Of a stretch of DNA of 64,000 bases, positions 1 through 6,894 are shown one piece after another (the stretch's first letter is position 1; each line of letters starts with the position of its first letter). The notes under the pieces were generated by a model that was not told the DNA's origin, ran no database searches, and saw only the letters and a list, made by a program, of their open reading frames with translations. This DNA comes from Erythrobacter sp. (GTDB taxonomy: Bacteria; Pseudomonadota; Alphaproteobacteria; Sphingomonadales; Sphingomonadaceae): the NCBI GenBank assembly GCA_009993635.1, contig JAACTC010000005.1, positions 186,001 to 250,000 on the forward strand, read 5' to 3'. The translations under genes and the position numbers were made by a program.

Positions 1-96
1 GATGTGTTCGAAGACGAGCCCTGGCACCTCAAGGAACAGAACGAACAGTCTCAGCGAGAGCGAGACACCAAATATCCCGACGGGGTGCCCCACTGA
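1..96 (+). CDS. bkdA1: branched-chain 2-oxoacid dehydrogenase E1 alpha, C-terminal tail (partial)
   Basis: Only the last 31 codons are present; the gene begins before the window. The frame is open from base 1 and ends at the TGA at 94-96, which overlaps the ATG of the E1 beta gene as ATGA. That overlap, and the E1beta and E2 genes that follow, identify it as the E1 alpha subunit of the branched-chain 2-oxoacid dehydrogenase complex. The tail is short, acidic and basic in patches and has no diagnostic motif of its own, so the identity rests on context. Confidence 0.75.
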   Translation, partial: DVFEDEPWHLKEQNEQSQRERDTKYPDGVPH

Positions 97-1172
97 TGAG
101 CGATACGGCAAACAAGGCGGCGGATAAGCCCAAGCAGGGCCGCGACGCCACTGGAGAAGACCGCCGCCTAAACATGATCGAGGCGATCAACGACGCGCTC
201 GATGTGTCGATGGAGAAGGACGACAACGTCGTCGTGTTCGGCGAGGACGTCGGCTATTTCGGCGGCGTGTTCCGCTGTACGGCGGGCCTCCAGGAAAAAT
301 ACGGCAAGTCGCGCGCTTTCGACACGCCGATTTCCGAATGCGGGATCGTGGCCGCCGCGATCGGCATGGGTGCCTACGGGCTGCGCCCGGTGCCGGAAAT
401 CCAGTTCGCCGACTATATCTACCCCGGTTACGATCAGATCATCAGCGAGGCCGCGCGCCTGCGCTATCGCAGCGCGGGTGAGTTTACCGCGCCGATCACC
501 ATCCGCTCTCCGTTCGGCGGTGGCATCTTCGGCGGGCAGACGCACAGCCAGAGCCCCGAATCGCTGTTCACCCATGCATCGGGCATCAAGACGGTCATCC
601 CTGCGACGCCATACGACGCGAAGGGCCTGCTGATCGCCGCGATCGAGGATAATGACCCGGTCATCTTCTTTGAGCCCAAGCGCATCTACAACGGCCCGTT
701 CGACGGGTTTTTCGATCGCCCGGTAAAGAACTGGAAGACCCACCCGGACAGCGTGGTGCCCGAGGGACACTACAGGATCCCGCTGGGCAAGGCGCGCCTG
801 GTGACCGAGGGCGATCAGCTGACCGTGCTGACATACGGCACGATGGTTCACGTCGCGAAGGCGGTGCTGGAAGAGAAGGGCATCGAAGCCGACATCCTCG
901 ACCTGCGCACGCTGGTGCCGCTCGACATGGAGGCTGTGGAAAAGTCTGTGAAGAAGACGGGGAAATGCATGATCGTCCACGAGGCGACACGCACCTCCGG
1001 CTTCGGGGCAGAGCTTTCCGCGCTGGTGCAGGAACGCTGCTTCTACCATCTCGAAGCGCCCATCGCACGCGTCACCGGGTTCGATACGCCCTATCCCCAC
1101 AGTCTCGAGTGGGCCTATTTCCCAGGCCCCGTGCGCATCGGCGCCGCACTCGACAAGCTTTTGAGCGAGTAA
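96..1172 (+). CDS. bkdA2: branched-chain 2-oxoacid dehydrogenase E1 beta subunit
   Basis: A 358-residue transketolase-like beta subunit. It pairs with E1 alpha to decarboxylate branched-chain 2-oxoacids from Val, Leu and Ile with thiamine diphosphate and to pass the acyl group to the E2 lipoyl domain. Family features visible are the N-terminal pyrimidine-binding half (GEDVGYFGGVFRCTAGL near residues 49-65, then FDTPISECGIVAAAIGMG) and the C-terminal transketolase domain (ILDLRTLVPLD). The first 25 residues are a charged extension. It is translationally coupled to E1 alpha by ATGA and is followed after 5 nt by E2. The length is usual for the family. Confidence 0.93.
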   Translation: MSDTANKAADKPKQGRDATGEDRRLNMIEAINDALDVSMEKDDNVVVFGEDVGYFGGVFRCTAGLQEKYGKSRAFDTPISECGIVAAAIGMGAYGLRPVPEIQFADYIYPGYDQIISEAARLRYRSAGEFTAPITIRSPFGGGIFGGQTHSQSPESLFTHASGIKTVIPATPYDAKGLLIAAIEDNDPVIFFEPKRIYNGPFDGFFDRPVKNWKTHPDSVVPEGHYRIPLGKARLVTEGDQLTVLTYGTMVHVAKAVLEEKGIEADILDLRTLVPLDMEAVEKSVKKTGKCMIVHEATRTSGFGAELSALVQERCFYHLEAPIARVTGFDTPYPHSLEWAYFPGPVRIGAALDKLLSE

Positions 1173-1177
1173 CCGAC

Positions 1178-2527
1178 ATGGCGAAATTCACCTTCAACCT
1201 GCCCGACATTGGCGAAGGCATCGCCGAGGCCGAGATCGTCGCCTGGCACGTTTCCGTCGGCGACATGGTCGAGGAAGACCAGCAGATCGCGGACATGATG
1301 ACCGACAAGGCCACCGTGGAAATGGAAAGCCCGGTTGCCGGCAAGGTGATCGAGGTTGCGGGCGAGGTGGGCGACACCATCGCCATCGGTTCGATGCTGG
1401 TCACAATCGAAGTCGAGGGCGAGATTCCCGACGAGGTGGCGGAAGAGAACGCGGCCGCCGCCGATCCGGGCGGGAACGACAGCAATGGCGGCGGCGATGC
1501 CGACTCGGAGCCTGCGCCCGCGCCCTCGCCGAAGGGCGATACGGTCGAGACGCGCATCGAGGTCGAGAATCCGGATGCGAGCGATGCGGACGACGCGCAC
1601 GAGGCCGATCCCGAGCCAGCGCCTGCGCAGCCGCTCGAAAAGAGCGCCCCCAAGGCCGACACCAAGGTGCTCGCCAGCCCTGCCGTGCGCAAACGCGCGA
1701 AAGACCTCGGCATCGATCTCGCCCAGGTGAAATCGGCCGAAGATGGCCGCGTGCGCCATGGCGATCTGGACCAGTTCATCGCCTATTCGGGTGGTTACTC
1801 CCCCGCTACCGGCCCGCGCGCGGACGAAGAGATCAAGGTGATCGGCATGCGCCGCCGGATCGCCCAGAACATGAGCGCATCGAAGCGCAACATCCCGCAC
1901 TTCACCTATGTGGACGAGGTGGATGTCACCGCGCTGGAGGACATGCGCGCGCAGCTGAACGATGGCCGGGGCGACAAGCCGAAGCTGACCATCCTGCCGC
2001 TGCTCATCACCGCGATCTGCCAGTGCCTGCCCGAATTCCCGATGATCAACGCCACCTATGACGACGAAGCGGGCGTGGTGACGCGCCACGGATCGGTCAA
2101 CATGGGCATGGCGGCGCAGACCGATGCGGGCCTGATGGTGCCCGTGCTGCACGATGCGCAGGGGCAGAACGTCTGGCAGCTCGCGCGCGAGATTGGTCGC
2201 CTCGCCGAGGCTGCACGTTCGGGCAAGGCGAAGTCCGAAGAAATGCAGGGCGGCACGCTGACCGTCACCTCGCTTGGCCCGCTGGGCGGCATTGCGACGA
2301 CCCCGGTCATCAACCGGCCCGAAGTTGCCATCATCGGCCCGAACAAGATCGTGGAGCGCCCGATGTTCGTGACCGGCGCTGATGGCGTCGAGCGGGTGGA
2401 AAAGCGCAAGCTGATGAACATCTCGATCAGCTGCGATCACCGCGTGGTCGATGGCTGGGATGCGGCGAGCTTCATCCAGGCGCTCAAAAAGCGTCTCGAA
2501 TCGCCCGCGCTGATCCTCGCGAGCTAG
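1178..2527 (+). CDS. bkdB: branched-chain 2-oxoacid dehydrogenase E2, dihydrolipoyl acyltransferase
   Basis: 449 residues. It forms the core of the complex and moves the acyl group from E1 to CoA. The order is a lipoyl domain (about 1-80, lipoyl lysine K44 in MTDKATVEM), an acidic, Pro/Ala-rich linker (about 85-165), a peripheral-subunit-binding domain (about 170-210), and the catalytic domain with the HRVVDGWDA active-site motif (H421). The ATG at 1178 was chosen because the lipoyl domain begins at once (MAKFTFNLPDIGEG) and it lies 5 nt after the E1 beta stop. The frame is open from 965, but the upstream part is antisense-like noise inside E1 beta. E3 is not in the window. Confidence 0.95.
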   Translation: MAKFTFNLPDIGEGIAEAEIVAWHVSVGDMVEEDQQIADMMTDKATVEMESPVAGKVIEVAGEVGDTIAIGSMLVTIEVEGEIPDEVAEENAAAADPGGNDSNGGGDADSEPAPAPSPKGDTVETRIEVENPDASDADDAHEADPEPAPAQPLEKSAPKADTKVLASPAVRKRAKDLGIDLAQVKSAEDGRVRHGDLDQFIAYSGGYSPATGPRADEEIKVIGMRRRIAQNMSASKRNIPHFTYVDEVDVTALEDMRAQLNDGRGDKPKLTILPLLITAICQCLPEFPMINATYDDEAGVVTRHGSVNMGMAAQTDAGLMVPVLHDAQGQNVWQLAREIGRLAEAARSGKAKSEEMQGGTLTVTSLGPLGGIATTPVINRPEVAIIGPNKIVERPMFVTGADGVERVEKRKLMNISISCDHRVVDGWDAASFIQALKKRLESPALILAS

Positions 2528-2528
2528 G

Positions 2529-2969
2529 TCAGCGTACCACGGCGCTGTAGGTAAACACGCCGCGGCCGCGCGCCGCGCGCGGGTTGCTCACGTCCCACCG
2601 CACATGGGTGACGTCCGCCGATGTGGCCGGGCGGCCGCGTACGCGCAGCTGCGCCAGCTGGCCCCAGCTGCGCCCATGATCGACCGAGACCTGCGCCGTG
2701 TCCCCGCCGCTTGCACGAAAGGCCAGCGTGCGCGGCACCCGGCTCGAAATGGTGAAGGGCGCATCCTGCGGTGTGCGCCACGCGAGCATCAGCACCACGG
2801 TATCCCCGCTTTCCAGCGTATCCGCCGGGACCAGCGAACGCTGGGTGCGGCCGTCGCGCTCCAGCGAACGCTCGACGAAAACCTCGCGGTCGATCTCTAC
2901 CATGGACTGTGCAGCGGCAATGCTCGCCGCAAAGAACGCGGCGCTGCCGATCAGAAATCCCCATCGCAT
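2529..2969 (-). CDS. secreted hypothetical protein, DUF11-like
   Basis: 146 residues with a signal peptide (MRWGFLIGSAAFFAASIAAAQ, cut probably after AAA-Q). The mature part has a beta-rich look with a GDTVVLMLAW segment and a VSVDHGRSWGQL segment. These resemble the C-terminal part of secreted DUF11-type repeat proteins, but I cannot confirm a family. The ATG at 2969 was chosen because the signal peptide begins there; the open frame goes 17 codons further upstream. It is convergent with bkdB, with only 1 nt between the two stop codons. Function unknown; the location is probably periplasm or cell surface. Confidence 0.7.
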   Translation of the reverse strand: MRWGFLIGSAAFFAASIAAAQSMVEIDREVFVERSLERDGRTQRSLVPADTLESGDTVVLMLAWRTPQDAPFTISSRVPRTLAFRASGGDTAQVSVDHGRSWGQLAQLRVRGRPATSADVTHVRWDVSNPRAARGRGVFTYSAVVR

Positions 2970-3166
2970 GAAACGGCTCCCCCTTGCCGGTTTATCAAGC
3001 GATTCGACCTCTCCCACCAAATGCTCAAGATGCGGTTAAACCGGTGCTAACCATGCTGTTTGGCGCGGTTGTGAAAAAGGCGTGCGGCTAGCCATTGACA
3101 GCCCCGAAAGGGTGGCTTAAGCGCGCCCCTCCCACGCAGCGGAGACACCTTCTCCCTCGTGTTTGC

Positions 3167-3243
<77 letters not shown>

Positions 3244-3351
3244 TTTCCTTCCCATGGATATGGTGCATCGCCCCCTGGTTTCGGGCTGGGCGGCTTGCGT
3301 CCGCGCGCGCCATTGGGCACCTGACCGGCAACGCCTGTCAGGAGAGCCCGC

Positions 3352-4026
3352 ATGATCACGCTTCACCACCTCGAATATTCGCAAAGCTTCCGCATCCTCT
3401 GGCTGCTGGAGGAAATCGGCGCACCGTACGAACTGAAGATCTACAAGCGCGACGCCGAGACCCGGCTCGCGCCGGACGATTACAAGGCTCTGTCGCCGCT
3501 GGGCACCGCGCCGGTCATCACCGACGATAATGGCGTCGTCCTGGCGGAGAGCAACGCGGTGATCGACTACATTCTGGACCAGTATCCCGAGAGCCCGCTG
3601 CGCCCCGCGCCGGGCGAGGCGGCCCGAGTCGATTACCTTTTCTGGTTCCACGCAGGCGTGGGCAGCCTGATGCCGATGCAGTTCTTCAACGGGCTGCTGA
3701 CGATGATGAAGGCGCGCAGCCCTGCGCTGGTTCGCTCGGTAATCGGCATCGCGACCGACAAGGTGCGCGAAATGCTCGTCGCGCCGCGCCTGAAGCTGAT
3801 CTTCGACAGGCTGGAAAGCGATCTTGGCCGCAATATATGGCTGGCGGGGGACACGCTGACCGCAGCGGATATTTCCATGTGCTACTCGATCGCGTCTGCC
3901 GATGCGCAGGGCCGCCTGAAGGATCGCCCGAACTGCCAGCGGTGGCTGCGCCAGATGCGCGAAACGCCATCCTTCCAGCGGGCGATGGAGAAGGACGGGC
4001 GCGAGACGTTCGTCTTCAGCTTCTAG
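3352..4026 (+). CDS. glutathione S-transferase family protein
   Basis: 224 residues. It has an N-terminal thioredoxin-like GST fold (YSQSFRILWLLEE, then LGTAPVITDDNG, and ESNAVIDYI for the glutathione gamma-glutamyl contact around residues 64-72). A helical C-terminal domain follows, with the N-capping-type motif GDTLTAADISMCY near residue 165. It probably conjugates or reduces substrates with glutathione in the cytosol; the substrate is unknown. The ATG follows GGAGAG at a good distance. It converges with the glycosylase gene 3 nt after its stop. Confidence 0.9.
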   Translation: MITLHHLEYSQSFRILWLLEEIGAPYELKIYKRDAETRLAPDDYKALSPLGTAPVITDDNGVVLAESNAVIDYILDQYPESPLRPAPGEAARVDYLFWFHAGVGSLMPMQFFNGLLTMMKARSPALVRSVIGIATDKVREMLVAPRLKLIFDRLESDLGRNIWLAGDTLTAADISMCYSIASADAQGRLKDRPNCQRWLRQMRETPSFQRAMEKDGRETFVFSF

Positions 4027-4029
4027 GAA

Positions 4030-4812
4030 TCACTTTTGGTGGCGGGTGCAGTGATAGGCGCTGCGCCCGCCGACTTTCGTTTTCGCGATCGTGCCTTCGC
4101 AGCGCGGACAGTCCGCCCCCTCGGTGCGGGTGTGGATCAGCCAGTCGCCGGGCAGCTTGCCGTAGTCCGCCTCGGTATCCATCACCGTGCACAGGATGTC
4201 GCGCATCGCGGTATGCATGTCGGAAAGGGTATCGTCGGCCAGATCGGTGCCCTTGCGCTCGGGATCGATCCCGACGCGGTAGAGGATTTCGTCGGACCAT
4301 AGATTGCCGATCCCGGCGAGCTTGCGCTGGTCCATCAGCATGGATTTCACCGCGCCGCGCGATCCGCCGATGGCATCGGCGAAATCCTCCGCCGCGATAT
4401 CCAGTGCATCCGGGCCATATTCGATTCGCGCGATCTCGCTTGCCGGATCGTCGATAACGCGGACCCAGCCGAGCTTGCGCGGGCAGCGAAAGGCGAGGCG
4501 CCGGTCGCCTTCGAAGCGGACGATGAATTTGGCGTAATCCGGCGGACCGTCGTCTTCGTTGAACGGGCGGAGCGATCCGGTCATGCCCAGGTGGACGCCG
4601 ATCCACGGGCCGGTCTTGCTTCCGGCGAAGATCAGCTTGCCGTGGCGGTGCGTCTCGGTGAACTGATGGCCGACGAGGCGCGTGCGCTCGTTATCGCCGG
4701 GCAGTTCGATATATTCGGTATCCTCGCCCAGCTCGACGGCTTCGATCGTCCGATTCAGGCAGTCGCGCTCTATGCGCAGGCGATTGGCTTCCGCTTCGGG
4801 GAGTTCGGGCAT
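4030..4812 (-). CDS. Fpg/Nei family DNA glycosylase
   Basis: 260 residues. The N terminus MPELPE gives the catalytic Pro2 and Glu3 of the formamidopyrimidine/endonuclease VIII family, which excises oxidised bases and cuts by beta/delta-elimination. The beta-hairpin lysine (RHGKLIF), a conserved LAGIGNLWSDEIL helix-two-turn-helix and the zinc-finger arginine (GGRSAYHC) are present. The finger reads CxxC-x16-CxxH, so the last ligand is His rather than the usual Cys. The residues after PELPE (AEANRLRIER) differ from typical MutM (VExxRRxL), so substrate preference may differ. It should not be called MutM without comparison. Confidence 0.88.
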   Translation of the reverse strand: MPELPEAEANRLRIERDCLNRTIEAVELGEDTEYIELPGDNERTRLVGHQFTETHRHGKLIFAGSKTGPWIGVHLGMTGSLRPFNEDDGPPDYAKFIVRFEGDRRLAFRCPRKLGWVRVIDDPASEIARIEYGPDALDIAAEDFADAIGGSRGAVKSMLMDQRKLAGIGNLWSDEILYRVGIDPERKGTDLADDTLSDMHTAMRDILCTVMDTEADYGKLPGDWLIHTRTEGADCPRCEGTIAKTKVGGRSAYHCTRHQK

Positions 4813-4851
4813 AAAAGCTCAACGGCGAACGCCGAAGAGCGTTTCCGCACC

Positions 4852-5067
4852 TCAGCCCCAGCGGCCGGTCTCCATCCAGATCAGGAAGCGCCGCAGTGGC
4901 AGCAGCCATGCGACGCCCAGGACTAGGTAGATCGCCGTCTGGACTAGGATCGGCCAACCCGCGACGAGTTCTGGCACGTAGCGCGCGATCACGATGGCGT
5001 AGACCGCCAGCGCGACCAGCATTCCGAGGATGCCGACCGGAATGCGCCAGCTGGGTTCGCGCCTCAC
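4852..5067 (-). CDS. DUF2842 family small membrane protein
   Basis: 71 residues with two hydrophobic helices (about 9-30 and 38-58) and a C-terminal WMETGRWG. Size and pattern match the alphaproteobacterial DUF2842 family, whose function is unknown. The start is a GTG at 5067-5065 that overlaps the stop of the preceding 5-FCL gene as GTGA, so it is translationally coupled. The open frame extends upstream, but that part is antisense of 5-FCL. Probably an inner-membrane protein. Confidence 0.82.
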   Translation of the reverse strand: MRREPSWRIPVGILGMLVALAVYAIVIARYVPELVAGWPILVQTAIYLVLGVAWLLPLRRFLIWMETGRWG

Positions 5068-5648
5068 GCTGCGGCCTCGTAAACGCGAGTCGGGGTGACG
5101 ATCAGGTTCAGGCGCATGTCGTGGGGTTCCATCGGAACCTGATCGATCTTCTGCGCATCCCACGCAAGCCCGATCCGCAGGGCGTTGGGGTGCGCGGCGC
5201 ACCAGCGGTCGTAATAGCCGCCGCCCTGGCCCAGCCTGCCGCCATCCTCGTCGAACGCCAGCAGCGGGACGAACAGCACGTCGGGCACCATATCCTCAGC
5301 ATCCGCGCCTGGCTGCATCAGGCCGTGCGGGCCTTGCTCCAGATCGCTGCCGCCCAGCGGATCGGTGTGCGCTGCGAAGCGCATGGCATCATCTTCGGCC
5401 AGCAGCCGGGGCAGGGCGACCGCGTGGCCAGACTCGAGGAAAAACTGGGCGTAGCGTTCGGCGGGGGCCTCGCTCGAGCTCGCACGGTAGAGGCCGATCA
5501 CGGCGTCGTGCGCGATCCGCTCGAGGATCGGCGCAGGCGGACGCGAGAACACGAGGCTGCGCACCGCATCGGGCAGCGCGGCGACGCTCGCCTTTCGGGT
5601 AGCCCGCATCTGCGTGCGAAGCTGCGATTTCGTCGTGGCGTGGTTCAT
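5064..5648 (-). CDS. 5-formyltetrahydrofolate cyclo-ligase
   Basis: 194 residues. It converts 5-formyl-THF to 5,10-methenyl-THF with ATP. Motifs seen are the N-terminal basic segment KSQLRTQMRATRK, the substrate region PLLAFDEDGGRLGQGGGYYDRW near residues 130-150, and the C-terminal GLAWDAQ...VP followed by LNLIVTP. The ATG at 5648 was chosen because the family begins there; the frame runs 30 codons further into the 6S RNA region. The gene lies directly downstream of a 6S RNA candidate and zapA, the order conserved in many proteobacteria, which supports both calls. Confidence 0.92.
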   Translation of the reverse strand: MNHATTKSQLRTQMRATRKASVAALPDAVRSLVFSRPPAPILERIAHDAVIGLYRASSSEAPAERYAQFFLESGHAVALPRLLAEDDAMRFAAHTDPLGGSDLEQGPHGLMQPGADAEDMVPDVLFVPLLAFDEDGGRLGQGGGYYDRWCAAHPNALRIGLAWDAQKIDQVPMEPHDMRLNLIVTPTRVYEAAA

Positions 5649-5714
5649 GGATCGCTTCGCTAGGCCTGCAAGACAGTGAATGGAACCGCCCGCCCGCAGG
5701 CACCCGCCGCGCGG

Positions 5715-5850
5715 GGAGAAAGGAAGTGGCGGAACCACCGTGGGTCGGTGCCTGGGAAATCCTCTGACGCCTAAGGGTCAGGTGGGCGCCGTATGCCCCG
5801 GTCCCACGGCCGAACCGGTAGACCAGGGCAGGGACAGCTCCCTTTGGATT
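5715..5850 (-). ncRNA. ssrS: probable 6S RNA (SsrS)
   Basis: The 259-nt gap between zapA and the 5-FCL gene has no credible ORF and is rich in short inverted repeats. This is the conserved site of the 6S RNA gene. Reading the minus strand, a TATAAG box lies at 5857-5852 and the RNA would begin near 5846. It would run through G/C-rich paired arms (for example CCTGACC/GGTCAGG-like segments) to a CCTTTCTCC end followed by a CCCGCGCGGCGGG palindrome. 6S RNA binds sigma-70 RNA polymerase in stationary phase. The ends are approximate; no covariance model was run. Confidence 0.65.
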
Positions 5851-5907
5851 GCTTATAGCCTCAGGGATGTTCTACGGCTCGTGCCGGGCAGTCCCGCCGC
5901 AGCCTAT

Positions 5908-6483
5908 CTAGGCATTGCCGGTGCGGCCCTCAAGCTTGTCGGCGCAGGATTCGAGCAGGCCTGCGAAACGCTCCAGCGCAGGCAGCAGGTCCGGATCGTC
6001 GGCAACGGACGATCCTGCGCCCGCGAAGGGCAATTCCTGCATCTGCGCATCTTCCAGCTTGCGCTGCAGATCGGCGCAGCGCGCTTCCAGCGTAGCGACG
6101 CGTTCCGCCTGCGCTTTCGCCTCCGCTTCGCTGTGCTCCACCGCTTCGTCGCGCGCCTGCCGCAGATCGCGTTCCAGCCTGCCGCGCGCATCGGTGGCGG
6201 ATGAAAGTGCGGCTTCCAGCCGGTCCCGCTCCTGCTCCACATCGGCCAGCCGCTGCCGTAGTCGCGTCGTCTCTGGATCTTCGCCCGGCGCAACGCCTGC
6301 CCTGTCGAACACATCGTCCGCCGCGCGCAGGCAAGCAAACAGGAGATTCTGCGAGAATCGGGGGGAGAGAGGCTGGAAGTGTTCGTCGATCGCGGTCGCA
6401 AGGTCGCGCACGCGGGCTTCGTCTTCCGGGGCGCACGAAATGCCGAATTCGCGCCCACCAATCTGGATTTCGACCTTGCTCAT
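5908..6483 (-). CDS. zapA: cell division protein ZapA, long form
   Basis: 191 residues. The N-terminal ~90 residues are ZapA-like (VEIQIGGREFGISC, then VRDLATAIDEHF, and LLFACLRAADDVFD). ZapA cross-links FtsZ protofilaments at the division ring. The rest is a long charged coiled coil (about 85-160) and a short acidic tail, so the protein is clearly longer than the ~110-residue E. coli protein. Its ATG overlaps the stop of the small upstream gene (ATGA), so the two are co-translated. The 6S RNA candidate follows downstream on the same strand. Confidence 0.85.
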   Translation of the reverse strand: MSKVEIQIGGREFGISCAPEDEARVRDLATAIDEHFQPLSPRFSQNLLFACLRAADDVFDRAGVAPGEDPETTRLRQRLADVEQERDRLEAALSSATDARGRLERDLRQARDEAVEHSEAEAKAQAERVATLEARCADLQRKLEDAQMQELPFAGAGSSVADDPDLLPALERFAGLLESCADKLEGRTGNA

Positions 6484-6677
6484 TGCTCAAGCTCGCCGAT
6501 CACCGTGTCGAGCCGGTCGAGCTGCGCGCGCACCTTGTTGCGCATGGCATCGTGCCTCTTCGCCAGATCGCCGTCTGCCTGCGGGTCGCCGGTGGCCGAG
6601 GCATCGGCTGCGGCGGCGATGCGCGCCAGCGCCCGTTCGATCCGCTGGATGGTCTGTTCGAGCCGTTGTTGGGTCAT
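6480..6677 (-). CDS. small coiled-coil protein coupled to zapA
   Basis: 65 residues, almost all predicted helix, with heptad-like spacing (LEQTIQRIERALARI at the start and VRAQLDRLDTVIGEL at the end). There are no cysteines, no signal peptide and no membrane helix. The stop overlaps the zapA ATG, so the two genes form one unit. The ATG at 6677 was chosen because the helical region starts there; the longer open frame upstream has a different composition and lies in the tkt promoter region. Function unknown; a role with ZapA at the divisome is only inferred from coupling. Confidence 0.65.
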   Translation of the reverse strand: MTQQRLEQTIQRIERALARIAAAADASATGDPQADGDLAKRHDAMRNKVRAQLDRLDTVIGELEQ

Positions 6678-6894
6678 CGCCAGAGGTTTAAACGCACCCG
6701 CTGCGATCCCCAAGAGCGGTAAGGGTTTTTTGGACAGGTTGCGCGATTGGCAGGCTGCAAAGCCCGGCGCCGCCTTGACCTGACGGCCATGCTTGTCGAA
6801 GGCATCCCAGGAATCGAACCAGTGAGCGAGTCGCGGCTGCATCTGCGCCGCCGCCCAATCCGAGCCGGAGACACCCGCGCATGAGCCCCCAGAT

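Noticed and set aside
168..1100. Long antisense open frame opposite bkdA2
   Set aside because: High-GC shadow frame; the plus-strand gene has clear family motifs and the antisense frame has none.
1115..2440. 441-codon antisense frame opposite bkdB
   Set aside because: His/Arg/Ala-rich shadow of a coding strand; no ribosome site or motif.
3036..3050. CtrA-box-like TTAA-N7-CTAA before the secreted protein at 2529
   Set aside because: The second half site deviates from TTAA and the sequence is also part of a plain palindrome; one site is too weak to call.
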